Assembly: GCA_036374135.1 (NCBI GenBank) | Contig: DASUUK010000024.1 | Location: 81,305 to 145,304, forward strand | Direction: 5' to 3' | Length of the DNA stretch: 64,000 nucleotides | Source: Euzebyales bacterium | GTDB taxonomy: Bacteria > Actinomycetota > Nitriliruptoria > Euzebyales > JAHELV01 | Shown here: positions 1 through 8,486 of the stretch, in pieces | Position numbering within the stretch: position 1 is the stretch's first letter | How the letters are laid out: each line of letters begins with the position of its first letter | The notes under the pieces: model-generated | Told to the model about the DNA's origin: nothing | The model's input: only the letters and a program-made list of their open reading frames with translations | Database searches by the model: none | Position numbers and translations under genes: made by a program

Positions 1-919
1 AGTTGGTCTTGGCGAAGACACCGACCGCCGGCGCGGTCGTGTACAGGATGGCGATGAACAGCAGGGCCCAGAACGCGCTCGCCCGCGCATCACGGACCGT
101 CTTGGTCGTGTAGAAGCGCACGATCACGTGGGGCAGCCCGGCCGTCCCGATCATGAGTGCACCGGTGATCAGGAGCATGTTCAGCATGTTGCGGTTCTCG
201 GCCGTGAACGGGTCCGTGTACCCACTGAAGCCGAGCTCCTGCTGCAGGCCGTTGAGATCCGTGGCGAGGCTGCCGAAGGACAGCTGCGGGATCGGATTGC
301 CCGTGAGCGTGTACGCGATCGCGATGGCCGGGATCAGGTACGCGACGATCAGCACCGAGTACTGCGCGACCTGCGTCCACGTGATGCCCTTCATGCCACC
401 CAGGACCGCGTAGAAGAACACGATCGCCATGCCGATCAACACACCGCCGATCACGGGATCGCCGAAGATCTCGATGCCGACGTACCGGCTGAACACGATG
501 CCGACGCCACGCATCTGTCCGGCCACGTAGGTCATGGAGACGAAGATCGCCGCAACCGCTGCGACGGCACGCGCTGTCTCGGAGTAGCGGTCACCGACGA
601 AGTCGGGGACCGTGTACTTGCCGAACTTGCGCAGGTACGGAGCGAGCAGCAGTGCCAGCAGCACGTACCCACCGGTCCACCCCATGAGATAGACCGAGCC
701 GCCGTACCCCTGGAACGCGATCAGCCCTGCCATCGAGATGAACGACGCCGCGCTCATCCAGTCGGCGGCGACCGCCGCACCGTTGGCCACCGATGGAATG
801 CCGTGGCCGGCGACGTAGAAGCCCTCGGTGTCCGCGACGCGGCTCCGCCAGGCGATCAAGACATAGAGTCCGAACGTCAGGACGACCCAGATGAGGGTCC
901 ACAGCTGAATGCTGGTCAT
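1..919 (-). CDS. sodium:solute symporter, ActP/VC_2705-like (C-terminus beyond window)
   Basis: Reading the minus strand from the ATG at 919 gives 306 open codons before the window edge, so the C-terminal part is missing. The protein is a chain of hydrophobic segments of the solute:sodium symporter family (PF00474), which couples sodium entry to uptake of acetate, pyruvate or similar acids through the inner membrane. Seen in the sequence: an early [15 protein letters not shown] stretch, [11 protein letters not shown] after the second or third helix, and [12 protein letters not shown], all typical of the ActP-type branch. AAGGGG lies about 8 bases before the ATG, inside the end of the upstream gene. 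Its start is 5 bases after the stop of a DUF4212 small-subunit gene, so the two are co-transcribed. The family is clear; the substrate is inference. Confidence 0.88.
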   Translation of the reverse strand, partial: MTSIQLWTLIWVVLTFGLYVLIAWRSRVADTEGFYVAGHGIPSVANGAAVAADWMSAASFISMAGLIAFQGYGGSVYLMGWTGGYVLLALLLAPYLRKFGKYTVPDFVGDRYSETARAVAAVAAIFVSMTYVAGQMRGVGIVFSRYVGIEIFGDPVIGGVLIGMAIVFFYAVLGGMKGITWTQVAQYSVLIVAYLIPAIAIAYTLTGNPIPQLSFGSLATDLNGLQQELGFSGYTDPFTAENRNMLNMLLITGALMIGTAGLPHVIVRFYTTKTVRDARASAFWALLFIAILYTTAPAVGVFAKTN

Positions 920-924
920 CGCGC

Positions 925-1224
925 CTACCCCTTCCGCTCGTCCCGGGCGCCCGCGTCACCGTTCGCGTTGTCGCGTCCCACGCCGTACTCGTCGTCGAGC
1001 CGGTCCATGCGCCACACGTAGACGCCGATCAGGACCACGAACGTGACGATCGCGCCCTGCTGGGCGAACCAGAACCCCATGGGGAATCCGTTGATGACGA
1101 TGTTGTTCAACGGCTCGACGAGCAGGATCCCGCAGACGTAGCTCACCAGGAACCAACAGACGAGCAGCGCGGACATCAGTGTCAGGTTGGACCGCCAGTA
1201 CTGCTGGCGTTGTGATTCATCCAT
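925..1224 (-). CDS. DUF4212 symporter small subunit
   Basis: A 99-residue protein with two membrane helices (about residues 14-37 and 52-72) and a charged C-terminus. It matches the DUF4212 / putative solute:sodium symporter small subunit family, which sits directly upstream of a VC_2705-type symporter, as it does here. The N-terminus reads [14 protein letters not shown], where the YWR...N pattern is characteristic. I chose the ATG at 1224 because GAGGGAG lies about 11 bases upstream; an earlier in-frame start at 1272 has no such site and would add a non-family extension. It probably stabilises or modulates the large subunit. The family is certain; the role is inferred from pairing. Confidence 0.9.
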   Translation of the reverse strand: MDESQRQQYWRSNLTLMSALLVCWFLVSYVCGILLVEPLNNIVINGFPMGFWFAQQGAIVTFVVLIGVYVWRMDRLDDEYGVGRDNANGDAGARDERKG

Positions 1225-1486
1225 GGACAGGTGCACTCCCTCGCTCGGTACCGGCGCAGCGCGTACGCCCACAGGCCGGATCGAACCGCACCACGCTGGC
1301 CCCGTTCAAGCGGTCACCGATGGACGGTGGCAACCAGTTCGTCAACGGACGTGCGTGGGCCGCGGGCGGATCGACGAGGTGGAGCACGACCGCTCGGCAG
1401 GCACAACCGACCGTTCAACGTCCGCGATCCGCCGCTCGGCGGTCACGCCCCCGCATCGCGGCGGCATCGTGCGGTAGCGTGGCGGC
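1225..1486. promoter_or_regulatory. divergent intergenic region, symporter operon / membrane protein
   Basis: About 260 bases separate the DUF4212 gene (minus) from the small membrane protein gene (plus), so promoters for both directions should lie here. On the minus strand TTGAAC near 1310 could serve as a -35 element, but no convincing -10 follows at the right spacing. I see no clear operator palindrome. Confidence 0.35.
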
Positions 1487-1921
1487 ATGGCTGACAGCAC
1501 GCCATCGGGTGCGTCCGCGGCCACCCGACCCAGATGGCCGTACCAGGGGACGCCGCAGGTGCTGCTGCTGATCGCGGGGCTGGTCGCTACGATCGCCAGC
1601 TTCCTCCCGTGGCTCGAGACACCGTTCGGCAGCGCAAGCGGGGCGGTCGTTGGGGGATCCGTCACGTTCTACGCGGCCGTCTTCGCCGTGCCCGGTGCGC
1701 TCTGGCGACGCCGCGGCGTCGTCGTTGCCCACGCGCTGATCCTCGCGGTCCCCGGGATCGTGGTGCCACTCTGGCGCTTCACCTGGGCGATGGGGCGACT
1801 GCCCGGACTTGGCGAGGCCTGGCTACCGGGGCCCGGCATGGTGCTCGTGCTCATCTCTGGATGCGTGGCCGCCTACGCTGCCGTGAGCCTGTGGCAGCGA
1901 GCGCCGCTGCCACGTTCCTGA
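1487..1921 (+). CDS. small four-helix membrane protein, unknown function
   Basis: 144 residues with four hydrophobic stretches (about 25-43, 55-72, 80-98 and 116-136) joined by short charged loops, and a Pro/Arg-rich N-terminus predicted to be cytoplasmic. I do not recognise a family. It is transcribed with, or just ahead of, the second symporter system: the next start is only 33 bases downstream. The upstream sequence has no strong Shine-Dalgarno, so the start is moderately sure. A role next to the transporter is possible but unsupported. Confidence 0.7.
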   Translation: MADSTPSGASAATRPRWPYQGTPQVLLLIAGLVATIASFLPWLETPFGSASGAVVGGSVTFYAAVFAVPGALWRRRGVVVAHALILAVPGIVVPLWRFTWAMGRLPGLGEAWLPGPGMVLVLISGCVAAYAAVSLWQRAPLPRS

Positions 1922-1954
1922 CGGACGACGCGGCCGGCTCGCTAGATTGCGCGT

Positions 1955-2341
1955 GTGACAAGGATGCCCCGCAGCGACCCCGACCGATGGCCGACACCGC
2001 GTCCGACCGGGCGCGTCGGCCCCGATGTGGATGACCAGGCGGGGCGGGACGAGTTCGACAGTCCAGCGGAGGTGGACGCCGTCTTCCGCACGCAGCGTCG
2101 CATCGCGATCGGCTACTTCGTCGTGTTCGTCGGCGGGATGCTGCTGATCCCCCTCGCCACGCTCGCGTCCGAGTGGTGGGAGGGTCGCCTGTCGGACTGG
2201 GCGACGGGGTTCGTCGTCGCCGGTGCCGGTCTGTACGTGTTCTTCTTCGTCCTCGGTCTGGGTGCGGCGTCCCTGGCCAACGGCGTCGAGCAGCGCATGC
2301 TCGGCACGCCGACCGATGACGCCGACGACCCGGTCCGATGA
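1955..2341 (+). CDS. two-helix membrane protein preceding the ActP-like symporter
   Basis: 128 residues: a polar, acidic N-terminal half (1-48) and two membrane helices at about 50-70 and 84-106. Its stop overlaps the start of the symporter gene in an ATGA, a strong sign of translational coupling. In many bacteria a DUF485 or DUF4212 partner sits in this position; this one has the same size and topology, but I could not confirm DUF485 motifs. I chose GTG at 1955; an ATG at 1964 is an alternative. The role as an accessory subunit of the symporter is inferred from position. Confidence 0.75.
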   Translation: MTRMPRSDPDRWPTPRPTGRVGPDVDDQAGRDEFDSPAEVDAVFRTQRRIAIGYFVVFVGGMLLIPLATLASEWWEGRLSDWATGFVVAGAGLYVFFFVLGLGAASLANGVEQRMLGTPTDDADDPVR

Positions 2342-4026
2342 ACGTCGCGGCCGCGGCGCTGATCGTCGTCCTGGCGACGCTGACGATCGTTGCGCTGCTC
2401 CTGGCTGTCGGACCGCGACGGGCGTCCAGCATCGACTTCTACCTCGCTGGTCAGCGCATCGGGGTCGTGACCAACGCACTGGCGATCTGCGGTGACTACT
2501 TCTCGGCGGCGTCGTTCCTTGGCGTGGCCGCGGCCGTGTACGTGTCGGGCCTCGACGGGGTCTGGTATGCGGCAGGGTTCGCCGCCGGCTTCGTTCCGGT
2601 GCTGCTGTTCGTTGCCGCGCCACTGCGCAGGTTCGGGCAGTTCTCGCTGCCGGACTTCCTGGGTCGGCGCCTGGAGTCCGAACGCGTCCGCCTCGCGGCG
2701 GTCTGCGTCGTCCAGGTCATCACGCTCAGCTACCTGGTCCCCCAGGCGGTCGCGAGCGGGATCACGTGGCGCCTGATGGTCGGCTCGGGCGTGCTCGGCC
2801 TCGACGCGTACGCGACGGGCGTCGTCCTGGCCACGACGACGATCGCCGGCCTCGTCGCCTTCGGCGGCATGCGCGGCACGACGTGGGCGCAGGCGGTCCA
2901 GTTCGTGTTTCTGATGGCGGTGCTGGTGTGGCTCGCGGCGGCGGTGCTGTCGGACGGCTTCGACTACACCAGAGCTGTGGCCGATCTCAGCCAGGAGCCG
3001 CTGCGCAACCCGGTCGCCGTCGACGGTGACGTGCGGTTGGAGACGCAGGACAGCGCGCTGCGGCCCGGAACGCCGGCGCGGTTCGACCAGCCTGGCGCCC
3101 GCTACTCGCTCACCGGCCAGATCACCCTGCTGATCACCCTGATGCTCGGCACCGCCGGCCTGCCCCATGTCATGAACCGCTACTTCACGAGCCCGACCGG
3201 CCGCGAGGCACGGCGCACGACGGTCTGGGTGCTCGCCGCGGCGGGCATCTTCTACACATTGGCGGTGATGCTGGGCACCGCCGCGCGGAGCATGATCGCC
3301 GCGCTGCCGGCCACGCCGTCGTGGCTCACAGCGCTCACGGTCGAGGGCGTCCTGCGCATCCCCGAGCACGCGCTCCTGGCGCTGGGCCGGATCATCGCCG
3401 GCGACGCCGGACTGACCATCATCGCGGTCGCAGCACTGGTCGCGGTGATCTCGACGATGGCGGGACTGCTGCTCGCCGCCGCCGCATCGTGGGGCCACGA
3501 CGTGTACGCGTTCGTCGTCAACCGCCGCGCCACCCAGCACCAGGTCGTGCTGGCCGGGCGGCTCGCGGTCGTGGGCACCGCCGCCGTCGCGGCAGCGGTC
3601 GCGCTCCGGCTCGACCCGACCTCCCTGTCGGCGTTGTTCCCCTCGGCGGTCGCGACGATGGTGACGTGGGCGTTCGCGGTCGCCGGCTCCGCGTTGACGC
3701 CCGTCATCGTGCTGACGATCTGGTGGCGTGGCATGACCGCCGCGGGTGCAGTCGCCGGAATGGCCGTCGGCGGCGTCATTGCGATCGTCGCATTCCTCGT
3801 GGCGCTGCTGGAGCCGGACTGGACGCTCGCGGGCCTGCTGTTGACGCCGACCCCGGTCGCGGCGCCGTGCGCCGTCGTGGCTGCGGTGAGGGTGTCGCGC
3901 CGGACCGCGCCACCCGGCCGCGTGACGCAGTTGTGGGCACGCCTGCACGGCACGGCGGCCGACCGCCACGCCGAGCGCATCGCGCGGCTGACGCTTCGTG
4001 GTGTCCAGGCGGAGGATGCGGCGTGA
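2338..4026 (+). CDS. cation/acetate-type symporter (ActP family)
   Basis: 562 residues of the solute:sodium symporter family (PF00474), about the length of ActP. Visible family marks: DYFSAASFLGVAA near residue 58, a VWYAAGFAAGF helix, SLPDFLGRRLES near 102, YLVPQAVASG, GGMRGTTWAQAVQF near 180, and GLPHVMNRYFTSPT near 276. A polar insertion of about 45 residues (about 215-260) lies before that last motif, as in ActP. It should import acetate, propionate or a similar monocarboxylate with sodium. It overlaps the upstream two-helix gene by 4 bases and is followed 31 bases later by a LytS-type kinase, so transporter and sensor are in one operon. The family is firm; the exact substrate is not. Confidence 0.92.
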   Translation: MNVAAAALIVVLATLTIVALLLAVGPRRASSIDFYLAGQRIGVVTNALAICGDYFSAASFLGVAAAVYVSGLDGVWYAAGFAAGFVPVLLFVAAPLRRFGQFSLPDFLGRRLESERVRLAAVCVVQVITLSYLVPQAVASGITWRLMVGSGVLGLDAYATGVVLATTTIAGLVAFGGMRGTTWAQAVQFVFLMAVLVWLAAAVLSDGFDYTRAVADLSQEPLRNPVAVDGDVRLETQDSALRPGTPARFDQPGARYSLTGQITLLITLMLGTAGLPHVMNRYFTSPTGREARRTTVWVLAAAGIFYTLAVMLGTAARSMIAALPATPSWLTALTVEGVLRIPEHALLALGRIIAGDAGLTIIAVAALVAVISTMAGLLLAAAASWGHDVYAFVVNRRATQHQVVLAGRLAVVGTAAVAAAVALRLDPTSLSALFPSAVATMVTWAFAVAGSALTPVIVLTIWWRGMTAAGAVAGMAVGGVIAIVAFLVALLEPDWTLAGLLLTPTPVAAPCAVVAAVRVSRRTAPPGRVTQLWARLHGTAADRHAERIARLTLRGVQAEDAA

Positions 4027-4057
4027 CCCCGGTCGGCAGCCCGCCCGGAGCCGCGCC

Positions 4058-5362
4058 ATGAGCCGGTCCGCATGGCTGCTGGCCGCCGTGGTCGCAGCCC
4101 TCTGGGCGGTGCTGTACGTCGCCACGCAGATCGCGCTGTCCCCACCTCTGCGGACCGAGGTGCTGGTGATCACCGGCGTGGCGGCGACGACCGCATTGAT
4201 CCTGGGGTTCCCCTCAACGCTGCGCGGCCCGCGCGAGCCACTCGCCCCTCCGCGGCGCGGCCGGCTGCTGCGGATGTCGCGGGCAGGACCGGACGAGCGT
4301 TCGACGTCCGTTGCGGTGTTCGGCCGCGAGCTGCCCCTGCGGTCCGGCCTCACCAGTGAGGCGGCGGAGCGGACGGTCCGGCTCCTGCGCCCCGTGCTGG
4401 CCGGCGACTCGGTGGCGATCACCGACACCGAGTCAGTGCTGGCGTTCGTGGGGCCGGGCAGCGGGCACCACCGGTCAGGCCACCGGGTGACGACGGCGGC
4501 GACGTACACCGTGCTGTCCAGTGGCAGGACCAAGGTCCTGCGGACGCGCGCCGATCTCGGCTGCTCCGAGCCGGAGTGTCCGCTGCACACCGCGGTGGTC
4601 GCCCCGCTACGCGTGGGCGACCGCGTCGTCGGGACGCTCAAGGTCTACCGCGTCGACGAGACGCCTCCTGCGCGACAGCCGGTGCAGGACCTGGCCAGCA
4701 TCCTCTCGCTGCACCTCGAGCTCGCGGAGGCCGACCGCGAACGCCAGCTCGCGGCGGATGCGCGGCTGAACGCGCTGCGCGCCCAGATCAACCCCCACTT
4801 CCTGTTCAACACCCTGAACACGATCGCATCGAAGGCACGGACGGATCCCGAGGACGCCCGCCGGCTGCTGCTGCGCCTGAGCGACTTCTTCCGCTACTCC
4901 ATCCGCCAGGACGGGCAGTTCGCGGACTTCGCGCAGGAGTACTTCTTCGTACGGACCTACGTCGCCCTCGAGCAGGCGCGGTACGGCGACAGCCTCGACG
5001 TCCGCTACGACGTCGACCCGCAGGTGCTCAGCGCCCAGGTTCCGGTCCTGACCATCCAGCCGCTGGTCGAGAACGCGGTCAAGCACGGACTCGCGGAGAA
5101 GGTCGGCGGGGGCACCGTCCACTTGAAGGCCAGGGTCGATCCGCTGAGCCGGACGACGCTGATACAGGTGCGTGACGATGGCGTCGGCATGGACGACGAA
5201 CTGCTGAACAAGGTCCTGTCCGGAGCTGCACCCAGTGGCGGCATCGGGCTGCGCAACATCAACCAACGTCTGGAGAACCTGTTCGGGGAGCGGTACTCGA
5301 TGCACGTGCGGTCCGGTGACGACAAGGGCACGACCGTCGACCTGCGGCTGCCGCTGCGATGA
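4058..5362 (+). CDS. LytS/YehU-type sensor histidine kinase
   Basis: 434 residues. Two N-terminal membrane helices (about 5-25 and 32-50) are followed by a GAF-like cytosolic segment (about 85-215) with a CSEPECP cysteine pair. Then comes the His_kinase domain (PF06580), with phospho-acceptor motif INPHFLFNTLNT near residue 244. The ATPase domain has VENAVKHG near 336, DDGVGMDD and GGIGLRNINQRL. I prefer ATG 4058 (GGAG about 7 bases upstream) over an earlier in-frame start at 3998 that lies inside the symporter gene. It pairs with the LytTR regulator next to it. Because both follow the ActP-like gene, it likely senses the substrate or its flux, as BtsS-like and MctS-like systems do. The CSEPECP pair could bind metal or sense redox; that is speculation. 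Confidence 0.92.
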   Translation: MSRSAWLLAAVVAALWAVLYVATQIALSPPLRTEVLVITGVAATTALILGFPSTLRGPREPLAPPRRGRLLRMSRAGPDERSTSVAVFGRELPLRSGLTSEAAERTVRLLRPVLAGDSVAITDTESVLAFVGPGSGHHRSGHRVTTAATYTVLSSGRTKVLRTRADLGCSEPECPLHTAVVAPLRVGDRVVGTLKVYRVDETPPARQPVQDLASILSLHLELAEADRERQLAADARLNALRAQINPHFLFNTLNTIASKARTDPEDARRLLLRLSDFFRYSIRQDGQFADFAQEYFFVRTYVALEQARYGDSLDVRYDVDPQVLSAQVPVLTIQPLVENAVKHGLAEKVGGGTVHLKARVDPLSRTTLIQVRDDGVGMDDELLNKVLSGAAPSGGIGLRNINQRLENLFGERYSMHVRSGDDKGTTVDLRLPLR

Positions 5363-5396
5363 CCGCGCCTGGTGACGAGATGGAGGGTCGCGGATC

Positions 5397-6173
5397 GTGA
5401 CGCCGGACGACCGGTCCCGCAGGCGCGCGCGCTGTCTGATCGTCGACGACGAGGCGCCTGCGCGCGAGGAGCTGCGCTACCTGCTGCAATCGTTCCCGGA
5501 CGTCCAGGTGGTCGGCGAGGCGACGAACGCCGAGGAGGCGGCCGTGCTGCTCGACTCGGTGGACTACGACGTCGTCCTGCTCGACATCCGCATGCCGGGT
5601 GGCACCGGTCTCGAGCTGGCGACGCGGCTGCGTGAGCAGAACCACCAGGCGGCCGTGGTGTTCACGACGGCGTATCCCGATCATGCCGTGGAGGCCTTCG
5701 ACCTCGCCGCCGCCGACTACCTGGTCAAGCCCTTCGACGCCGAGCGCCTGGGCCGGGCGCTGCGGCGGGCTCTGGGCTCGGCCGGATCTGACGAGGACGA
5801 CCCACCCCCGCGCCGCCACGACGGCGACGACCTGCCCCCCGCCCTCGCGACGCGGGTCCCCATCCAGCACGGCGGGCGCACGGTGCTCGTCGAGTCCGAC
5901 GACATCTACTACGCCACCGCGTCCCGCGGGTACAGCTACATCAAGCTGGCCGACGACCGGGTGCTCACCACCTACACGCTGGCAGATCTCGAGCGGAGGC
6001 TGACGGGGTTCTTCCGCTGCCACCGGTCGCATCTGGTCAACCTGTCACACGTGCGGGAACTGGTGTCGGACTACCAGGGCGGACTGGTCCTGGTCATCGA
6101 CGACCGGCAACGAAGCAGGGTGGAGGTGTCGCGCCGCCAGGCGGCCGCGCTGCGGCGCGCCCTCGGCGTCTGA
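5397..6173 (+). CDS. LytTR-family response regulator
   Basis: 258 residues. The receiver domain (about 10-125) carries the acidic pair in IVDDEAP, the phospho-acceptor Asp near residue 62 in LLDIRMP, Thr in FTTAY and Lys near 110 in YLVKPFD. An acidic linker follows, then a LytTR DNA-binding domain (about 155-258) with the ASRGYSYI and FFRCHRSHLVNL motifs. GTG at 5397 has GGAGG 10 bases upstream. It is the partner of the LytS kinase whose stop is 34 bases upstream, and probably controls one or both symporter operons. LytTR proteins bind pairs of roughly 9-base repeats; I did not find an unambiguous pair in the 1225-1486 spacer. Confidence 0.93.
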   Translation: MTPDDRSRRRARCLIVDDEAPAREELRYLLQSFPDVQVVGEATNAEEAAVLLDSVDYDVVLLDIRMPGGTGLELATRLREQNHQAAVVFTTAYPDHAVEAFDLAAADYLVKPFDAERLGRALRRALGSAGSDEDDPPPRRHDGDDLPPALATRVPIQHGGRTVLVESDDIYYATASRGYSYIKLADDRVLTTYTLADLERRLTGFFRCHRSHLVNLSHVRELVSDYQGGLVLVIDDRQRSRVEVSRRQAAALRRALGV

Positions 6174-6182
6174 CGGCCCAGC

Positions 6183-6476
6183 TCAGGCGTCGTCGTCCTG
6201 CTCGAACAGCAGGCCCTCGAGCCGGTCGCGCGGCGTGTCGCGGTCGTGGTCGCTGGCCTCCTGCTCGTCGTCCACCGCGTCACGCGAGACGCGCTCGAGC
6301 TCGTCCGGGTCGACGTTGTCGTCCAACAGTGCCCGCAGCTCCTCGTCCGAGAGGTCGGCGTGGGCCGCCGGCTCGCGCGGACGTGTCCGGCCGCCGGTCT
6401 CCGCGTCGGACGGCGCGCCGGCGCGCGTGCGCCTGGCGCCGCCGGTCGGGGGTGCGTTTGATCGTCGACGGGTCAT
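6183..6476 (-). CDS. small acidic protein, unknown
   Basis: 97 residues. It has a basic N-terminus (MTRRRSNAPP) and an acidic C-terminal half containing LSDEELRALLDDNVDPDELERV and ending in DDD. The ATG at 6476 has GAGG 9 bases upstream. It lies 74 bases after malate dehydrogenase on the same strand, so it is likely a tail gene of that transcript. It is predicted to be soluble and mostly helical or disordered. I recognise no family. Coding status is supported by the ribosome site and orientation rather than by homology. Confidence 0.6.
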   Translation of the reverse strand: MTRRRSNAPPTGGARRTRAGAPSDAETGGRTRPREPAAHADLSDEELRALLDDNVDPDELERVSRDAVDDEQEASDHDRDTPRDRLEGLLFEQDDDA

Positions 6477-6550
6477 GGGTTACAGCCTCGCTTCGTCGTC
6501 GTCGCCAGGGTCGCCCTGCGTTCGTCGATCTGTGGCGTCGGTGGTTGTGC

Positions 6551-7480
6551 TCAGACCAGTGAGGCGACGTCCGCCTGCTTGGCGCGAACGGCGTCGGCGG
6601 CCTCGTGCAGCGCAGCGCGCTCGTCGTCGGTCAGGTCGAGCTCGACGATCTCGGTCACGCCGCTGCGGCCGAGGCGAGCGGGTACGCCGAGGTAGACGTC
6701 CGAGATGTCGTACTGGCCGGTGAGCCACGCGCAGACCGGCAGCAGCGCGCCCTCGTCCTGCGCGATCGCGCGGACCATCCGAGCGGCCGCCGAGGATGGG
6801 GCATAGTACGCGGACCCGGACTTGAGCAGGCCGACGATCTCGGCGCCGCCGCTGCGCGTGGCGCTCACCAGTTGTTCGATCGTCGCGTCGTCCATCACCT
6901 CACGCAGGGGTCTGCCCTCTACGGTCACCTGTGACGGTACGGGCACCATCGTGTCGCCGTGCGAGCCGAGCGTGATCGCGTCGACCGACAGCGGCGAGAT
7001 GCCGAGCGCCGTCGCGATCTTGTCCGCAAAGCGCGCCGTGTCGAGCATGCCGGCCTGGCCCATCACCCGTGCGTGGGGGAACCCGGAGACCTGTTGGAAC
7101 AGTGCCGTCATCTCGTCGAGCGGGTTGGACACCACGATCACCACCGCGTCCGGCGACGTCTCGGCGATCTCCTGCGCCACGCCGCCGACGATCTTCGCAT
7201 TGCCCTCCAGCAGATCCATGCGGCTCATGCCCGGTGACCGAGGCTTGCCGGCGGTGACCACCACGATGTCGGAACCGTCGGTGTTCTCGTACCCGTTGGT
7301 GCCGATGACCTTCGTCTCGTAGCCCTCGATGGGACGGGACTGGTTCATGTCGAGCGCCAGGCCCTGCGGCAGGCCCTCGATGATGTCGACCATGACGACC
7401 TCGTCGGCGAAGTCCGCCTGGGCGATGCGCTGCACGGTCGTCGACCCGTACTTCCCCGCGCCGACCACGGTTACCTTCAC
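6551..7480 (-). CDS. mdh: malate dehydrogenase (LDH-like)
   Basis: 309 residues, the usual length for LDH-like malate dehydrogenases, which oxidise malate to oxaloacetate with NAD in the TCA cycle. It has the nucleotide-binding VGAGKYGSTTVQ at the N-terminus, VSNPLDEMT, the GQAGMLDTARF segment, and the catalytic His in LGSHGDTMVP. The GTG start at 7480 is fixed by GGGAGG six bases upstream and by the glycine loop; a longer open frame upstream belongs to no family. It lies 80 bases downstream of folD on the same strand. Confidence 0.95.
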   Translation of the reverse strand: MKVTVVGAGKYGSTTVQRIAQADFADEVVMVDIIEGLPQGLALDMNQSRPIEGYETKVIGTNGYENTDGSDIVVVTAGKPRSPGMSRMDLLEGNAKIVGGVAQEIAETSPDAVVIVVSNPLDEMTALFQQVSGFPHARVMGQAGMLDTARFADKIATALGISPLSVDAITLGSHGDTMVPVPSQVTVEGRPLREVMDDATIEQLVSATRSGGAEIVGLLKSGSAYYAPSSAAARMVRAIAQDEGALLPVCAWLTGQYDISDVYLGVPARLGRSGVTEIVELDLTDDERAALHEAADAVRAKQADVASLV

Positions 7481-7560
7481 GGTGCGCCTCCCTGCGTGCA
7501 CGTTGAGAACTGCTGGATCGAATGGGTGCGCGGGCGAACGTACCCGATCGCGACCGGCGG

Positions 7561-8439
7561 CTACACCTGTGCGACCGCCCCGGCCTGCAGGCGCGCCGCG
7601 AGCAGGGTGTTGTGCAGCAGCATGGTCACCGTCATGGGCCCGACCCCGCCGGGCACCGGCGTGATCGCCCCGGCGATCTCGACCACGCCGTCGAAGTCGA
7701 CGTCGCCGATCAACCTCCCGTCGTCGCGCCGGTTTATCCCGACATCGATGACGGCGACGCCGGGCCGCACCATCTCGGCCGTCAGCGTCCGCGGCACGCC
7801 CGTCGCAACGACGACGATGTCGGCGCCCCGGGTGTGGGTGGCGAGGTCCCGCGTGCCCGTGTGGCACATCGTCACCGTCGCGTTCGCGCCGTCCCCCCGC
7901 ATGGTCAGCAGCATCGCCAGTGGGCGGCCCACCAGCTGGGACCGGCCGATGATGACGACGTTGGCACCGTTGGTCTCGACGCCGGCAGTCCGCAGCAGCA
8001 CCTGGCAACCCAGCGGCGTGGCGGGGACGAACCGGGGGTCACCCCGGAGCAGGCGCCCGGCGTTGTCCGGATGCAGCCCATCGACGTCCTTGGCCGGATC
8101 GACCCGTTCCTGAGCGACGATGGCGTCGAGCGGGGCGGGCAATGGCATCTGAACGATGATCCCGTGGACCGCGGGGTCGGCGTTCAGCCGGTCGATCTCG
8201 GCGTGCAGCGCGTCCTGCGTCGTGTCGGCAGGCAGGCGCACACCGTGCGACGTCATACCGACCCGCTCGCACATGCGTTCCTTCTGGCCGACGTAGACGT
8301 GGCTCGCGGGATCGTCGCCGACGAGGATCGCCGCGAGCCCCGGAACGACGCCGTAGGCCGCGAGCGTCGCGGTCTCGGAGGCGATCCGCTCGCGTTCCGC
8401 CGCAGCCGTCGCCTTGCCGTCGATCAGCAGTGCGGTCAT
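7561..8439 (-). CDS. folD: methylenetetrahydrofolate dehydrogenase/cyclohydrolase
   Basis: 292 residues. FolD interconverts methylene-, methenyl- and formyl-tetrahydrofolate, feeding 10-formyl-THF to purine synthesis. Motifs seen: ASHVYVGQKERMCE with the catalytic Lys, IIVQMPLP, KDVDGLHPDN, GRSQLVGRPLA in the Rossmann part, and the C-terminal PGGVGPMT signature. The ATG at 8439 has AGGAG about 9 bases upstream. The formyl donor links it functionally to purN and purH at 11.9-14.0 kb. It is followed by mdh on the same strand. Confidence 0.96.
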   Translation of the reverse strand: MTALLIDGKATAAAERERIASETATLAAYGVVPGLAAILVGDDPASHVYVGQKERMCERVGMTSHGVRLPADTTQDALHAEIDRLNADPAVHGIIVQMPLPAPLDAIVAQERVDPAKDVDGLHPDNAGRLLRGDPRFVPATPLGCQVLLRTAGVETNGANVVIIGRSQLVGRPLAMLLTMRGDGANATVTMCHTGTRDLATHTRGADIVVVATGVPRTLTAEMVRPGVAVIDVGINRRDDGRLIGDVDFDGVVEIAGAITPVPGGVGPMTVTMLLHNTLLAARLQAGAVAQV

Positions 8440-8486
8440 GGCGGGTGTCTCCTGCCCTCGCGGTGGCCGTTGATCGACGGCACACG

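Noticed and set aside
2113-4641. Minus-strand open frame of about 840 codons opposite the symporter and kinase genes
   Set aside because: Arg/Asp-rich antisense shadow; the plus strand encodes clear families.
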